NCBI RefSeq assembly: GCF_000744435.1
Contig: NZ_JQLX01000010.1
Span: 1-64,000 of the forward strand
Source: Hippea jasoniae
Lineage (GTDB): Bacteria; Campylobacterota_A; Desulfurellia; Desulfurellales; Hippeaceae
Reading direction: 5' to 3'
Length of the DNA stretch: 64,000 nucleotides
Positions 25,678-37,517 of the stretch are shown in pieces. Positions within the stretch are counted from its first letter, which is position 1. Every line of letters begins with the position of its first letter. The translations under genes were made by a program, and so were the position numbers. The notes beneath the pieces were generated by a model, which was given only the letters and a program-made list of their open reading frames with translations, ran no database searches and was not told the DNA's origin.

Positions 25678-28012
25678 ATATTTTGCCTTTTTAAGTATTA
25701 TCCTTTCTGTGGTGTTTCTATACCTGGCCGTTGATAGACTATTGGATGAGGTATTTATTGCCGTTAGGCATTCCTCACAGCTACAGCTTGAAAAACAGTT
25801 AGGCAATGTCAAGCAACGGATGATAGAGGATTTGATTACAAACAAAAAAATGATGGATGCGGCTTTTGAGGGAGTGATTGATAAGGCGGTAATTACAAAA
25901 AGATTGAATAAATACCTGTTTGTTGCTCCAAAAGAGCTTATAAAAGGCATATATTTTGTTTCAGATAACTGGACGGTTTCGTTTTTGTATCCAAATTTTA
26001 CCAGACCCATTGCATTAAACTCAGCGCCGATATCAGGCATAAAGCAGCTTAAAAGGGATATAGAGATAGCAAAAAGCTACTCTAAAAGCCTTTATTTTAA
26101 CTCTACTTTTTATAACTTTAAAAAGCACAAAAACACCACTGCACTATTGCTTATAAAGCCTATTTTCTTCAAAGAGTATATTGGTAGCATTGTTGAGATT
26201 GTTGATATAAGCGGCAGACTTGCAGGAAACATCTCCTATTTAAAAGATTATGAGATTATTGTATCATCAGCACCTCTTAAACAATTAAGGTACAAAAATG
26301 CCCTGATAAGCAGCTCTGTGGTGTTTGTTGATTTTGCCGTTTTACATCTGTTTCTTGTTAAGCATTCCCCACTGTTATTTTTTGTAAAGGATAAACTTAA
26401 AAGGGCTGAGTTGATAATCATTACACTGATATTTGTAGCTCTTGGAATTGCCATAAGCGGTGCAGTTGTTGTTGCATTAAGAATAAAAAGGGAGAAAGAA
26501 AAAGAAATAGCACTGAAGAGATTAAATAAAAGATTGAAATTGATAAGCAATATTTTCTCAATCAAAGGTGAGTATATTACATCTCAAAATATTGAAGAAA
26601 TCTTAAAAGCCATGAAGGATGTATTTAGTGCTGACCTTGCGGGTATCTTTTTAAAACAGAAAAATATCTATTATGCATACGATGGTAGTCTAAAAACAGA
26701 AAATTATATCAATATTGAAGGTTCTATCTCTGGCTTAAGCTGGAAAAAGAAAGAATCAATTATTCTCAACGATTACTATAGTTCACATCTCATAAGCAAA
26801 GAGGCAAAGTTAAAAAGTAAGCAAAAAAAGGCTATGTGTGCAACAATTGCGTATAACAATAGATATTTTGGTGTTATGTGTGTGGGCAGAAAATCTGATA
26901 ATAACTTTAAAGAAGAGGATTTTAACTTTTTAAAGCTGCTTGGCACAATCATCGCTACAAATATTCACCATTCAACGATGATGGAAAATGTTATAGAAAC
27001 GCTGTTGAATGCAATTGAGGCAAGGGATAAATACACGGAGGGTCACTCACGCAGGGTGGGTGAGTATGCACGGTTTATCGCATCTGTTATGGGCTTTGAT
27101 GATGAGTTTCAGAAAAAGATTTATATGGCGGGGCTCTTTCACGATGTTGGAAAAATCGGCATCCCCGATGTAATTTTGCTCAAACCCACAAGGCTTTCCA
27201 AAAACGAGTATGAGATTATGAAGCTGCATGCCGTGTTTTCCTATGAAATACTTAAAAACTCTGAGATGCTTGCAGATGTTTTGGATGGTATAAGGGGTCA
27301 TCATGAGCGCTTTGATGGCAAAGGCTACCCCGATGGACTGAAGGGTGAGGATATTCCTCTTTCTGCAAGAATTTTAGCAGTAGCTGATTCGTTTGATGCA
27401 ATAACCACAACAAGACCGTATAAGTCGGCAATGATGCTTAAGCAGACCAAAGATGAACTTCTTAAAAACAGCGGCAGTCAGTTTGACCCTGAAATAATAG
27501 AAAAGATTTTGCCATACATTGAAGAGATGTACAACATGGGCAATCAGCTTAAAAAGCAAAGAAGCATTCTGCCAGATTATATCGATTCCTTAAGAAGGGA
27601 TATGTTTTACAGGGATTGGTTTAGCGGCCTGTTTAGTATGGATAAACTCCACTTATTGATAGGCGATTTGATAGCCAGAGGGGTGAATTTTAGTGTGTGC
27701 AGGTTAGCGGTTGAGGATTATTATAAGGTGTGGTTTGAAAAATCAAAACGGGATGCAGATAGTATTATTCTTGCAGTGGCTGATATTTTGAAGGAAAGTG
27801 TGCCTGGTGAGGCTGCAAGAAGTGAGAATGTGTTTACCTTTATTGTGAAAGGTGTTGACAGTCCCCAACTGTTTGTAAAAACGCTTATAAGCACAATTCA
27901 GTCAAAGGTTGACTGCCATTTGAGTTTTGCGTGTATGAGATATCCTGAAGATGCTCACTCTGTTGAGGAAATCATATACAAACTGGATAGATTGTATAGA
28001 AAAGTATCTTGA
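25664..28012 (+). CDS. membrane HD-GYP c-di-GMP phosphodiesterase with GAF and degenerate GGDEF domains
   Basis: 782 residues. A membrane helix (about 5-23) and a second (about 245-270) enclose a periplasmic sensor domain. A GAF domain (about 300-440) and an HD-GYP domain (about 445-620) follow. The HD pair is near 493 ('GLFHDVGKIGIPD'), with 'GHHERFDGKGYPDGL' and later 'VADSFDAITTTRPYK', so all signature residues are present. The last 150 residues resemble a GGDEF fold whose signature has decayed to 'RSENVF'. It should degrade c-di-GMP in response to a periplasmic signal, plausibly delivered by the binding protein encoded directly upstream. Confidence 0.9.
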   Translation: MKLIKYFAFLSIILSVVFLYLAVDRLLDEVFIAVRHSSQLQLEKQLGNVKQRMIEDLITNKKMMDAAFEGVIDKAVITKRLNKYLFVAPKELIKGIYFVSDNWTVSFLYPNFTRPIALNSAPISGIKQLKRDIEIAKSYSKSLYFNSTFYNFKKHKNTTALLLIKPIFFKEYIGSIVEIVDISGRLAGNISYLKDYEIIVSSAPLKQLRYKNALISSSVVFVDFAVLHLFLVKHSPLLFFVKDKLKRAELIIITLIFVALGIAISGAVVVALRIKREKEKEIALKRLNKRLKLISNIFSIKGEYITSQNIEEILKAMKDVFSADLAGIFLKQKNIYYAYDGSLKTENYINIEGSISGLSWKKKESIILNDYYSSHLISKEAKLKSKQKKAMCATIAYNNRYFGVMCVGRKSDNNFKEEDFNFLKLLGTIIATNIHHSTMMENVIETLLNAIEARDKYTEGHSRRVGEYARFIASVMGFDDEFQKKIYMAGLFHDVGKIGIPDVILLKPTRLSKNEYEIMKLHAVFSYEILKNSEMLADVLDGIRGHHERFDGKGYPDGLKGEDIPLSARILAVADSFDAITTTRPYKSAMMLKQTKDELLKNSGSQFDPEIIEKILPYIEEMYNMGNQLKKQRSILPDYIDSLRRDMFYRDWFSGLFSMDKLHLLIGDLIARGVNFSVCRLAVEDYYKVWFEKSKRDADSIILAVADILKESVPGEAARSENVFTFIVKGVDSPQLFVKTLISTIQSKVDCHLSFACMRYPEDAHSVEEIIYKLDRLYRKVS

Positions 28013-28056
28013 GTTTTGATATAAAAGGGCAAACACTATCTAAGGGGTGAAAAAGG

Positions 28057-28491
28057 GTGGTTGTTATAGGTTCTGATCATGGCGGTTTTTTTCTAAAAGA
28101 GGAGATAAAGAGGTTTCTTGAGGAGTTAGGTGAAAGTTTTGAGGATGTGGGTACATTTTCTGCTGATTCTGTGGATTATCCAGATATTGCAAAAACCGTT
28201 GCTAAGAAGGTTGTTGAGAACAAAAGCATCGGGATTCTTATCTGCGGTACTGGTATCGGTATGAGTATTGCAGCAAATAAGGTTAAAGGTATAAGGTGTG
28301 CACTGTGTCATGATGCTTATACGGCTGAGTTTGCACGAAGGCACAATGATGCCAATATTATTGCATTTGGAGGCAGAACAACAGGTATTGAGATAGCAAA
28401 ACAGATGGTAAAGATCTTTCTTTCGACGCCCTTTGATGGTGGTAGGCATCTAAGAAGAATAAATAAGATTACAGAATTGGAGGTATTATGA
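28057..28491 (+). CDS. rpiB: ribose-5-phosphate isomerase B
   Basis: 144-residue RpiB/LacAB-family isomerase interconverting ribose 5-phosphate and ribulose 5-phosphate in the non-oxidative pentose phosphate pathway. Motifs: '[12 protein letters not shown]', catalytic cysteine in '[13 protein letters not shown]', and '[18 protein letters not shown]'. GTG start, with AGGGG 9 bases upstream. It overlaps glyA by 4 bases (ATGA), a pairing of rpiB and glyA seen in many bacteria. Confidence 0.95.
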   Translation: MVVIGSDHGGFFLKEEIKRFLEELGESFEDVGTFSADSVDYPDIAKTVAKKVVENKSIGILICGTGIGMSIAANKVKGIRCALCHDAYTAEFARRHNDANIIAFGGRTTGIEIAKQMVKIFLSTPFDGGRHLRRINKITELEVL

Positions 28492-29726
28492 GCGTGTTAA
28501 AGGATTTTGATCCAGAGGTTTTTGAGGCTATAGAGAATGAGAAAAAGAGGGAAATGTACGGACTTGAGCTGATCGCCTCTGAGAATTTTGTTTCTGAAGC
28601 TGTGCTTGAGGCTCAAGGGTCTGTGATGACAAATAAATATGCAGAAGGATATCCCGGCAAGCGTTACTACGGTGGTTGTGAATATGTTGATATTGTGGAG
28701 AATCTTGCCATAGAGAGGGCAAAAAAGCTGTTTGGGGCTGAGCATGTCAATGTTCAGCCACACTCTGGTTCTCAAGCAAATATGGCTATCTATTTAGCCA
28801 CGCTTCAGCCGGGCGATAGGCTGCTTGGCATGTCTTTGTCAAACGGTGGACACCTAACACATGGAGCGGGTGTAAACTTTTCCGGTAAACTGTTTATCAG
28901 TTTTGGCTACGGCGTAAATCCAGAAACCGGTTTAATCGATTATGATGAGGTTCAGGCGATTGCTGAGGAGTTTAAACCACGGCTGATCGTCTGTGGTGCA
29001 AGTGCCTATCCGCGCATTATCGATTTTAAAAAATTTAGAGAGATTGCAGATAGTGTTGATGCCTATCTGATGGCTGATATTGCCCATATTGCAGGGTTGG
29101 TTGCAGCTGGCATCCATCCAAGCCCCATTCCTTATTGTGAGTTTGTTACAACAACAACACATAAAACATTGAGGGGTCCTCGTGGTGGTATGATAATGAC
29201 AAAGGAGTTTTTTGCAAAACCGATCGATAAGATGGTGTTTCCTGGAATGCAGGGCGGTCCGCTCATGCATGTTATAGCAGCAAAGGCCGTATGCTTTAAG
29301 GAAGCTTTAAGTGATGAGTTTAAGGAGTATCAAAAGCAGATTGTAAAAAATGCTAAAAAGCTCGCTGAAGTATTGATGGATAACGGTTTTAAGCTTGTTA
29401 GCGGTGGCACAGATACACATCTTATGCTTGTGGATTTAACCAACAAAAACATAACAGGCAAAGAAGCAGAAGAGGCACTGGGTAAAGTCGGTATAACGGT
29501 AAATAAAAACACCATTCCCGGTGAAACACGCTCACCCTTTATTACAAGCGGCATAAGGATTGGGACACCAGCTATTACAACACGCGGCATGAAGGAAAAG
29601 GAGATGGAAAAAATCGGTGAGCTAATTACAGAAACGCTCAACAACATCGGGGATGAAAAAAAATACTCAGCAATTAGGCAGGAGGTTAAAAAGCTCTGCG
29701 AAGAATTTATGTTTTATTCTGTCTGA
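28488..29726 (+). CDS. glyA: serine hydroxymethyltransferase
   Basis: 412-residue PLP enzyme converting serine and tetrahydrofolate to glycine and 5,10-methylene-tetrahydrofolate. The PLP lysine is in '[13 protein letters not shown]', and 'ELIASENF', '[13 protein letters not shown]' and 'HSGSQAN' are hallmarks. Full family length. Its last 31 bases overlap the proposed CTG start of the next gene. Confidence 0.97.
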   Translation: MSVLKDFDPEVFEAIENEKKREMYGLELIASENFVSEAVLEAQGSVMTNKYAEGYPGKRYYGGCEYVDIVENLAIERAKKLFGAEHVNVQPHSGSQANMAIYLATLQPGDRLLGMSLSNGGHLTHGAGVNFSGKLFISFGYGVNPETGLIDYDEVQAIAEEFKPRLIVCGASAYPRIIDFKKFREIADSVDAYLMADIAHIAGLVAAGIHPSPIPYCEFVTTTTHKTLRGPRGGMIMTKEFFAKPIDKMVFPGMQGGPLMHVIAAKAVCFKEALSDEFKEYQKQIVKNAKKLAEVLMDNGFKLVSGGTDTHLMLVDLTNKNITGKEAEEALGKVGITVNKNTIPGETRSPFITSGIRIGTPAITTRGMKEKEMEKIGELITETLNNIGDEKKYSAIRQEVKKLCEEFMFYSV

Positions 29727-31909
29727 TTATTGCCATAGTTTTTTCAATTAACAGCTATGCCACAGAGATTTCACTATACAGCAAGGGTGGTGTATCTTAT
29801 TTTAAGATCACAGATGTGCCGGATAATGCCACAATTTTTAAAAAGGGGCGTTATTTTGTTGTTAGAATAAAGGGAAAGATTGCAAAAAAGCAGATTCTTG
29901 GCTCAAATTTAGGTGATAGGTTTTTTAAAAGCCTATCAATAACAAATGCGGATAATGTTTCTCAGATTGTTATTGAGCTAAAAAAACCCTATATCCCTCA
30001 ATATACACTGCAAAACGGTGATATTACCCTAAAACCGCAGCTACCCAGAAAACATAATGTTGAAAACCCAAAAAACGGTGTTCCTCAAAATCTTTTAGCG
30101 ATTCCCTATTTTATATCCAAAACAACTTTTAAGACGACAAAAAAGATGCAGACAAGCTATGATGAATCGCTGTTTTTTAGCGGTGTTAAGGCGTTTTACA
30201 TAAAAAACTATCAGCTTGCCGCTGCCTTCTTTAATGAAATTATCAAAAAATATCCGCAGAGTCATTTTTTCTTATCTGCGTATTTTCTACTGGGCGACTG
30301 CTACAAGAATATGAAGATGTATGACAAAGCCATTGCTATATACAACAGGGCTATCTCACTTTCACCCAAAAACGACACGGTTGCCCAAACCCTGTTTTCC
30401 ATCGCCGATATCTATCAAACAAGAAAGATGTTTATTGCCGCACGGACTATTTATAAAAAAATCGAGAAGGATTTTGCATCCACGAAATGGGCATCAAAGG
30501 CAGCTTTTATGATCGGCTATAGCTACTTTATGGAGCACAACTGCAGGCTTGCTTTAAAACATCTTTTGCTTGTTGATAAATCAAACCCATACTACCCATT
30601 GAGCATGGTATTGTCGGCTGAGTGTTTTTATAAGAAAAAGGATTATGCGCGCGCTGTTTTAGCCTACTACTACATGTCAAAAAAGCTTCAGGAGATCGAT
30701 GTTGATAATTATTACAAAGAGCTTGTTGATATCGGGGTGTCGCTGTGTGAGTTTGAGGATTACAAAGAGGCTGAAAATGTGTTCGGTTATGTTGAGCAGA
30801 CACATGATAAAGAGATAAAGGCTTACTCCTATATCGGACGGATGCGGTGCGACTTGAAGAAAAACGATTTTGACGATCTAAAATTCAGAGGCGGCTGGAT
30901 TCTATCCAATATAAAAGATGTTAAGCTTAAAAACCTTGCAAGAAAGCTGCTTGATGAGGGAAAGCTTAAAAAAGGCGATGTTGATAAAAAGACAATCGAT
31001 GAGATTGTGGCAAAATATAAAAACGACCCCGAAATTGTTTCTCTTGCCCTGTATGTTTATGCAAGAAAGAATTACAGAAACAAAGACTATATAGATGCAT
31101 TATCCTATCTTATAAAACTAAAAAAACAGTATCCAGAAAGCTCATACAACAAACTTGCACAACCCATGGCAGCCGATGCAATTAACAAACTGCTGGATGA
31201 GTTCTATAACCAGCCAGACCTTGAATTGGTTGAGAAGATTTATGATGCAGCTTTGAAACTGAAGCCACCAAAGGCAGACCTCTGCAGACTTGCCTGGGCT
31301 TTGGTGTTTTCGTTTAAAATCGGAGAGGTTGAAAAAATAATGCATTCGATTAAGGATCAGGAGTGTCAAAACGCCGTGGTTGCCAAGTTTTATGTGGAGA
31401 TGGGTAACAACATCAAAGCATCGTCCATTGTTGATCAGCTGCAAAAAACAAAGCCGTATGTGTATTACATAAATATGATTTTTGGCGATATAAACTTCTT
31501 TGGCGGTGATTATAAAAAAGCCTATGAACTGTATAAGAAGGCTTCTGAGATTAAAGAAAAATTGATGGATGATTATCTGTCTTTGAGAATGGCAGAATGT
31601 CTCATTAACATTAAGAAGTTAAAAGATGCAGAAGTTATACTTTCATCTATTTCTGTTAGAATATATAGCGATAAGGTTGAGTTTTTTAAGGGTTATGTTG
31701 CATATCTTAAAGGAGACTACAAAAACTCCATAGCCATTTTGAAAAATCTCATAAATGTTATTCATTATCGCCAGAGGGCACTATTTTACATAGCTATGAG
31801 CTATATAAAGCTGAACGATAAAAAGCATGCCGTTGAGTATTTCAATAAACTCAAAGCTATCAACCCAAACAGTGAATATATAAACATTCTAAAGGCACTT
31901 CTACTATGA
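29696..31909 (+). CDS. secreted TPR-repeat protein, probable CTG start
   Basis: The frame opens well before the first standard start (GTG at 29816). Upstream codons encode an unmistakable signal peptide ('[18 protein letters not shown]'). No ATG, GTG or TTG precedes it before the in-frame stop at 29687. CTG at 29696 has GGAGG (29681-29685) 10 bases upstream and would give a signal starting M-R-R; ATT at 29705 is the alternative. From CTG the product is 737 residues. After the signal comes a beta-rich AMIN-like region (about 25-130), then many TPR units (about 165-735, such as '[20 protein letters not shown]'). It is likely a periplasmic scaffold for envelope complexes. The kinase gene follows with a 4-base overlap. 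Confidence 0.8.
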   Translation: MRRIYVLFCLIIAIVFSINSYATEISLYSKGGVSYFKITDVPDNATIFKKGRYFVVRIKGKIAKKQILGSNLGDRFFKSLSITNADNVSQIVIELKKPYIPQYTLQNGDITLKPQLPRKHNVENPKNGVPQNLLAIPYFISKTTFKTTKKMQTSYDESLFFSGVKAFYIKNYQLAAAFFNEIIKKYPQSHFFLSAYFLLGDCYKNMKMYDKAIAIYNRAISLSPKNDTVAQTLFSIADIYQTRKMFIAARTIYKKIEKDFASTKWASKAAFMIGYSYFMEHNCRLALKHLLLVDKSNPYYPLSMVLSAECFYKKKDYARAVLAYYYMSKKLQEIDVDNYYKELVDIGVSLCEFEDYKEAENVFGYVEQTHDKEIKAYSYIGRMRCDLKKNDFDDLKFRGGWILSNIKDVKLKNLARKLLDEGKLKKGDVDKKTIDEIVAKYKNDPEIVSLALYVYARKNYRNKDYIDALSYLIKLKKQYPESSYNKLAQPMAADAINKLLDEFYNQPDLELVEKIYDAALKLKPPKADLCRLAWALVFSFKIGEVEKIMHSIKDQECQNAVVAKFYVEMGNNIKASSIVDQLQKTKPYVYYINMIFGDINFFGGDYKKAYELYKKASEIKEKLMDDYLSLRMAECLINIKKLKDAEVILSSISVRIYSDKVEFFKGYVAYLKGDYKNSIAILKNLINVIHYRQRALFYIAMSYIKLNDKKHAVEYFNKLKAINPNSEYINILKALLL

Positions 31910-33015
31910 GTGATGATAAGCTAAAAAACCTGCAGGTTATGTTTGAGGCTGTTCTTGATACAAGCAAGAAACTGGAAAACTCATACAACGAGCTAAAAAG
32001 AAAATTTGAACTGCTTGAGGGTAAGCTTGAAAGCAACAGGCGTTATCTTGAGAATATTTTAAAAAGCATCGATACAGGTGTTGCATCGATTGATTTGGAT
32101 GGAAGAATCGTAACATTTAACAGAAAGGCTGAAGAGGTTTTTGGTGTAGATGAGAGCTCTGTAAAAGGCAGACACTTTGGAGAGGTGTTTGCTATTAAAA
32201 GCTTGCTTGAACTAAACGGCTGCGGTATTGCAGAGTTTTTTAAAGACAACAAAAGGGTTGAGATTGAAACTAACTCGTCAAAAAAGATTTTGAGTGTTTC
32301 TGCAAACTGCGTAGAAGAGGAGGATGGCAAGATAAGCGGCGCGGTGATCGTGTTTTCTGATATAACACAGGTTGAAAAACTCAAAGAAGAAAACTACAAA
32401 AAGGAAAAGCTTGCAATAATTGGTCAGATGGCAGCCTCCATTGCCCACGACATAAAAAATCCTCTTGCAAGTATTGAGCTGCTTGTGCCGCTCCTTGATG
32501 ATGGCACAAAGAAAGAGATTGTTGATAATATCATGATGAGTATAAAACGGATCAATAATATAGTGAACAACACATTGCTTTTTACAAAAACCGTTAACTA
32601 TTCGCCAGAGCAGATCGATAGTATTAGCCTTGCACATGAGCTTGAGTTTGAGATCTATGCATCGATAAAAAATGCCGATGTAAAATTCAACAAAGAGGTT
32701 GAAAATTTTACCTTCGTTTCAGATAAAAACCTTCTAAAAAGCGCTCTGGTTAATATTCTTTCAAATGCTACAGATGCAGCAAAGACAACCGTTGAACTGA
32801 AGGTTTATAAAAAAGGTGATAGGGTGGTTTTTGAAATTATTGATGATGGTGAGGGAATTGAAGATATTTCCATGATCTTTGAGCCGTTTTACACTTCAAA
32901 GAAAAACGGCACAGGGCTGGGGCTTGCGATAGTTAGACAGGCTGTAGAGATATTAAACGGTGATATAGAGATTTCAACATCTAAAAGAGGTACATCTTTC
33001 AAAGTTTTGCTATGA
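31906..33015 (+). CDS. PAS-domain sensor histidine kinase, NtrB-like
   Basis: 369-residue cytosolic kinase with no membrane helix. N-terminal coiled coil (about 5-48), PAS (about 48-155), dimerisation and phosphoacceptor domain with His181 in 'SIAHDIKNPLASIELL', and an HATPase domain ending 'NGTGLGLAIVRQAVEILNG'. The architecture resembles NtrB/AtoS-type kinases that pair with sigma-54 activators. No response regulator is encoded in the window, so the partner is elsewhere. Stop-start overlaps with both neighbours indicate coupling to the TPR protein. Confidence 0.9.
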   Translation: MSDDKLKNLQVMFEAVLDTSKKLENSYNELKRKFELLEGKLESNRRYLENILKSIDTGVASIDLDGRIVTFNRKAEEVFGVDESSVKGRHFGEVFAIKSLLELNGCGIAEFFKDNKRVEIETNSSKKILSVSANCVEEEDGKISGAVIVFSDITQVEKLKEENYKKEKLAIIGQMAASIAHDIKNPLASIELLVPLLDDGTKKEIVDNIMMSIKRINNIVNNTLLFTKTVNYSPEQIDSISLAHELEFEIYASIKNADVKFNKEVENFTFVSDKNLLKSALVNILSNATDAAKTTVELKVYKKGDRVVFEIIDDGEGIEDISMIFEPFYTSKKNGTGLGLAIVRQAVEILNGDIEISTSKRGTSFKVLL

Positions 33016-33638
33016 AGGGTTTTTTTAACTATCTTAAGTTTTGCAGCTATAGTGTTTTCTATATTTTTAAGCATTACAACGCTTTAGACGATGAAACTGT
33101 TAGAAGATGGGCTTTTGAAGTTGTTAAAATGTTTAATATAGATGTGAAAGTTAAAGGTTTTATATATGATAAGCGATTTGTTTTGCTTCCCAATCATGAA
33201 AGTTATTTCGATATCATAGCTTTATATGTTGCCATTCCTCAAAAATTACACTGGCTTGCAAAAAAAGAGCTATTCGATATTCCTTTTCTTGGTAGGGCTT
33301 TAAAAAAGCTAAATGTAAGTGGAATAAACAGAAACGACCCTATTGATGCTGCAAAAGGACTGATAAGATTATTAAAGAATTTTGACGAAGGTGGTGTTGT
33401 GATTTTTCCTGAAGGCTCTCGTAGGAATAAGCAGCTTAAGGATGGAGGTGCGGTTGCTGCAAAAAAGAAAAAGCTTCCGATCTATCCTGTAAAGATTATC
33501 AACACCAATAAAGTAATGCCTGCAGGAAAACCTGTTTTATATTCGCATCCTGTTGAGGTAATAGTCTGTGAAAAAATCAAACCCGAACTTGATATAGATA
33601 AAATAAAACAAAAAGTTGAAGATTGCCTGTATGGTTAA
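33012..33638 (+). CDS. plsC: 1-acyl-sn-glycerol-3-phosphate acyltransferase (PlsC family)
   Basis: 208-residue membrane-associated acyltransferase, which acylates lysophosphatidic acid to phosphatidic acid in phospholipid synthesis. The HX4D motif is 'NHESYFD', and the substrate-binding motif is '[10 protein letters not shown]'. An N-terminal hydrophobic region fits membrane attachment. It overlaps the kinase by 4 bases and rlpA by 8. Another acyl acceptor is possible, as for any PlsC-family member. Confidence 0.88.
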   Translation: MKGFFNYLKFCSYSVFYIFKHYNALDDETVRRWAFEVVKMFNIDVKVKGFIYDKRFVLLPNHESYFDIIALYVAIPQKLHWLAKKELFDIPFLGRALKKLNVSGINRNDPIDAAKGLIRLLKNFDEGGVVIFPEGSRRNKQLKDGGAVAAKKKKLPIYPVKIINTNKVMPAGKPVLYSHPVEVIVCEKIKPELDIDKIKQKVEDCLYG

Positions 33639-34389
33639 AAAAGCCGCTGTTTTTCTTATAGCTTTATTGCTATTGTCCTCCTGTTCAATAAGAAGGGCGA
33701 TAGTATCTAAGCCGTATTACTATCCCTATCCAGTTTTAAAAACCGTAAAGCCTGGCTATACGCAGTATGGTATAGCCTCATGGTATGGACCTAACTTTCA
33801 TGGAAAAAGAACAGCCAACGGTGAGATTTACAATATGTATGCACATACTGCTGCAAGCAAGACATTGCCGTTTAACACACTTGTTAAGGTAATAAACCTT
33901 GATAACGGTCGCTCCACGGTTGTGAGAATAAACGACAGAGGACCTTTTGTCAAAGGTAGAATTATCGATTTATCATATGCGGCAGCAAAGGATTTGGGTA
34001 TGATTCCTACAGGAACTGCAAGGGTGAAGCTGATTGTGCTTGGCAATAATTCTTATGCCAGTTCTAAAATAACCTACAGCAAACCAGAACAGCCCTCACT
34101 TAATCAGCTTGAGAGGATAACGATAGATACGCATTTAAATGAAGACCTCAACGGTTTTGACAACTATGCAATACAGCTTGGCGCATTCAGAAGTTTATAC
34201 AATGCTATTAAGTTTAAAGATAGACTTATGCGATATATAAAGGGTATAAGAATTGTAAAAGCCGTTGTTAGAGGTGTTGAGCTCTACAGGGTTGTTGTGG
34301 GTAGTTTTGACTCAAAAGAAGCTGCCAGATCCTTTGGGTATAAATATATCCTGCCTTATGTTGGGAAGTTTTATATAATTTCGCAATGA
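33631..34389 (+). CDS. rlpA: septal ring lytic transglycosylase RlpA family lipoprotein
   Basis: 252 residues with a lipoprotein signal (lipobox 'LLSSC'). A double-psi beta-barrel RlpA domain follows ('[20 protein letters not shown]', '[18 protein letters not shown]'), then a C-terminal SPOR domain (about 175-250, '[17 protein letters not shown]') that binds denuded peptidoglycan at division sites. RlpA cleaves naked glycan strands in some bacteria. The start is the ATG at 33631, overlapping the end of plsC; an upstream in-frame codon at 33616 would put extra residues before the signal peptide. Confidence 0.93.
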   Translation: MVKKAAVFLIALLLLSSCSIRRAIVSKPYYYPYPVLKTVKPGYTQYGIASWYGPNFHGKRTANGEIYNMYAHTAASKTLPFNTLVKVINLDNGRSTVVRINDRGPFVKGRIIDLSYAAAKDLGMIPTGTARVKLIVLGNNSYASSKITYSKPEQPSLNQLERITIDTHLNEDLNGFDNYAIQLGAFRSLYNAIKFKDRLMRYIKGIRIVKAVVRGVELYRVVVGSFDSKEAARSFGYKYILPYVGKFYIISQ

Positions 34390-37300
34390 ATTTAACAGAG
34401 CTTGCATATAGATTATCGTTTATAAACAGAAAAGCTATAGTGATTTTAAGGGATAATGTTGAGATCGACAGAGTAAAGGCGAAATTGGATTTTTTCGATG
34501 CGCTGTTTTCAAAAAAGAGACAGAAGGGCTTGTTTTATTCCTACGAAATACCACCCCACTGCAGTGTAAAGCCTGACGAGTTTATAGTATCCAATCGTCT
34601 GAAGGCAATTTATACGCTTCTAAGTGGCCCTGATAATAGCATCGTTTTTACGAATATTAACGCCCTTATTCAGCCTGTGATTGGTGGCGATGAGTTTATC
34701 GATAAGATGTTTGAGATAAGGAAGGGTGAGATTATTGATATAGAACAGCTTCAAAAAAAACTCATTAATGCTGGCTTTATACAAACAGATAGCGTTGAAT
34801 ACTACGGTGAATTTTCAAAAAAGGGATTTGTGGTTGACCTATTCAGTCCGTTTTACAATAAACCCGCAAGAATTGAGTTTTTTGATGATGAGGTTGAGCG
34901 GATAACCCTATTTTTTGCAGAAAACTACAGAACATTTAAAGAGCTTGAAAGCCTGATTGTATTACCAGCAAAAGAGTATAGCTATAAAGAGGATGAGTTT
35001 GGCTATGCACTGCTTGGCGTTAAAAACCATCTACTTGATTATCCAACAGAGGAGTTTGAGTTTTATTCAAATGTAGAGCAGGATGATGTTGAATCACTCT
35101 TTAGGCTTGCAGAGCTTTACAATCAGGAAGGACTGTTTGAAAAAAAAGAAAGAGTTAGTGCTTTTTTTGAAAAGGTTAAGCATTTTGAGTTGGGATATAA
35201 AAAACTTTTTGTTGAGAATGAAGATATAGCTGAAAAGATTGAAAGGATAAAAAGAGCGGGCAAAAACAACAGGGTTGTGGTTGCATGTGGCTCAGATTTA
35301 AGGGTTGAAAGGGTTGCAGGCTTTTTAAAGGGCAGACAGGTTGAGTATAAAACCCTACACAGCTCACCTTTTGAGCTGCCACCAGGCGTATATTTAAGCA
35401 GGCTTGGCATAGATGAGGGGCTTGTTGATGAAAAGAATAGATTTGTGGTTGTGGGGTTTGGTGAGCTGTTTGGTGCTGTTCTGGGTATATCGCCTGTTAG
35501 GGTTAAAAGAAAAAAGCCTACTGAAGTAGATTTTGAGGCAAATGATAAAGTTGTTCATAAAAGGTATGGAATAGCTGTTTTTAACGGATTAACAAAAATC
35601 GATGTGGATGGCAGTAAAGAGGAGTTTTTTGAGCTTGAGTTTGAGGGTGGCGATAAGATCTATCTGCCTGTTTACAACGCAGATATGTTATATCCCTACA
35701 GAGGTAGTGAGCCTGTTAGCTCTCTAAGAAACAACCGCTGGGCAGTAAAGCAGGAGAATATTAAAAAGTCGATTAAGAAGATACTGTCTGAGCTTGTAAA
35801 TGCTTATGCAAAAAGAAAACTTATAAAAAGGGAGCCTTTCAATGTAGGTCTGTTTGAGATAGAGGAATTTGAGGCAATGTTTGAATACGACGAAACAGCC
35901 GATCAGCTAAAGGCTATTGAGGATATAAAAAACGATATGTCCAAAGAATCGCCCATGGATAGATTGATCTGTGGAGATGTTTCATTTGGCAAGACCGAAG
36001 TAGCGATGAGAGCTATTGCAATCTGCGTATTTAACCTAAGGCAGGCGGTTTTGATGGTGCCAACTACGATTTTGTCTTTACAGCATTACAAAACACTGAC
36101 GCAGAGGTTTAAGAATTTTCCCGTAAATATCGCCCTTTTAAACAGGTTTACAACGAAAAAAGAAAGGGAAAAGATACTAAAAGGGCTAAAAGATGGCACG
36201 ATCGATATATTGATTGCAACACACTCTGTTTATTCAAAGGATGTTGAGTTTTTAAATTTAGGGCTTGTTGTTGTTGATGAGGAGCACAGGTTTGGTGTAA
36301 AGGTAAAAGAACACTTAAAAACACTCTATCCCCATGTTGATATGCTTTATTTGAGTGCAACGCCTATCCCAAGAACTCTGAATATGTCTTTAAACGGCAT
36401 TTTAGATATAAGTGTTATAAAAACACCACCGCTTGAGAGAAAACCGATTGAAACAATTATCTCAAAAAGAAAACTTGAGGTGATAAGGGATGCTGTTTTG
36501 AGGGAGATTTCCCGAGAGGGCAGGGTGTATTTTGTTCACAATGCCATTGAAGATATAGAGGAGGTAAAAGAGCAGCTTGATAGGCTTCTGCCGTTTGTAA
36601 AAAAGGAAATTGTGCATGCTAAAATGCCAAAGGGCAAAATCAAAGATGTGTTTGAGCGTTTCAACAAAGGAGAATTTGAACTGCTTATCGCCACATCGAT
36701 TATTGAATCGGGTCTGGATATAAAGGCTGTTGATACGATTATTATAGATGATGCTGATAGATTTGGTTTATCGGATCTATATCAACTCAGGGGACGGGTG
36801 GGTAGAGGTGATAGGGTATCTTATGCATATCTGCTCTATGAGGGAAAAATCTCAGAGAATGCAAAAAAGAGGCTAAAGTATATATCGGAATTCATTGAAA
36901 GAGGTGTTGGCTTTAATCTTGCCTTAAAAGATGCAGAGATCAGGGGCTACGGCAACATATTGGGTAAAGATCAATCGGGAAAGATTAAATCGATTGGATA
37001 CTCTACCTATCTTTCGTTGATTGAGGAGGCTATCAGAGAGGTAAAAAAGCAGCCTTTAGAAAGGGAGATTGAGATAAAACATTCATTCGATGCGTATATT
37101 CCCGATGAGTTTGCATCGCAGGAAAAAAAGGTTGAAATCTACAAGCGTTTGTCAGCAGTCAGGGATGAGGAGGAGCTTGAACAGTTAAAGAATGAGTTGA
37201 CAGATAGATTTGGTAAACTCATAAAACCCGTTGAAAACCTGATTTTGATAACGCTTTTAAAGATCAAAGCAAAGCGAGCGTTTGTTAAAAAACTACTGCT

Positions 37301-37517
37301 TTCAAAGAAAGGCGTTGCCGTTGAGTTTTATGTTGATGCCGATATTGATACGGATATGCTCATTAAAGAGGTTCATGAAAAGCTTGGTCGGTTTGAATCT
37401 GAAACGGTTGTGTCGTTTAAGCTATTGGGAAATAATTTGGGTGTTATAGCTGATAAGTTAATAGAGTTTTTTGAGAGAATAACAAAACAGGGGGCAAGGC
37501 GGGATGCCTTGCCGTAG
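34386..37517 (+). CDS. mfd: transcription-repair coupling factor Mfd
   Basis: 1043-residue DNA translocase that removes stalled RNA polymerase and recruits UvrA. It has an N-terminal UvrB-like part, a CarD-like RNA-polymerase interaction domain (about 385-465, '[17 protein letters not shown]'), RecG-like helicase motors and a C-terminal D7 domain. Walker A reads '[11 protein letters not shown]' where G is usual in the fourth place; the box is '[10 protein letters not shown]', and '[16 protein letters not shown]' is motif VI. It is shorter than E. coli Mfd (about 1150). The last codons run into a perfect GC hairpin (37493-37513), giving an odd 'GARRDALP' tail. Confidence 0.95.
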   Translation: MNLTELAYRLSFINRKAIVILRDNVEIDRVKAKLDFFDALFSKKRQKGLFYSYEIPPHCSVKPDEFIVSNRLKAIYTLLSGPDNSIVFTNINALIQPVIGGDEFIDKMFEIRKGEIIDIEQLQKKLINAGFIQTDSVEYYGEFSKKGFVVDLFSPFYNKPARIEFFDDEVERITLFFAENYRTFKELESLIVLPAKEYSYKEDEFGYALLGVKNHLLDYPTEEFEFYSNVEQDDVESLFRLAELYNQEGLFEKKERVSAFFEKVKHFELGYKKLFVENEDIAEKIERIKRAGKNNRVVVACGSDLRVERVAGFLKGRQVEYKTLHSSPFELPPGVYLSRLGIDEGLVDEKNRFVVVGFGELFGAVLGISPVRVKRKKPTEVDFEANDKVVHKRYGIAVFNGLTKIDVDGSKEEFFELEFEGGDKIYLPVYNADMLYPYRGSEPVSSLRNNRWAVKQENIKKSIKKILSELVNAYAKRKLIKREPFNVGLFEIEEFEAMFEYDETADQLKAIEDIKNDMSKESPMDRLICGDVSFGKTEVAMRAIAICVFNLRQAVLMVPTTILSLQHYKTLTQRFKNFPVNIALLNRFTTKKEREKILKGLKDGTIDILIATHSVYSKDVEFLNLGLVVVDEEHRFGVKVKEHLKTLYPHVDMLYLSATPIPRTLNMSLNGILDISVIKTPPLERKPIETIISKRKLEVIRDAVLREISREGRVYFVHNAIEDIEEVKEQLDRLLPFVKKEIVHAKMPKGKIKDVFERFNKGEFELLIATSIIESGLDIKAVDTIIIDDADRFGLSDLYQLRGRVGRGDRVSYAYLLYEGKISENAKKRLKYISEFIERGVGFNLALKDAEIRGYGNILGKDQSGKIKSIGYSTYLSLIEEAIREVKKQPLEREIEIKHSFDAYIPDEFASQEKKVEIYKRLSAVRDEEELEQLKNELTDRFGKLIKPVENLILITLLKIKAKRAFVKKLLLSKKGVAVEFYVDADIDTDMLIKEVHEKLGRFESETVVSFKLLGNNLGVIADKLIEFFERITKQGARRDALP

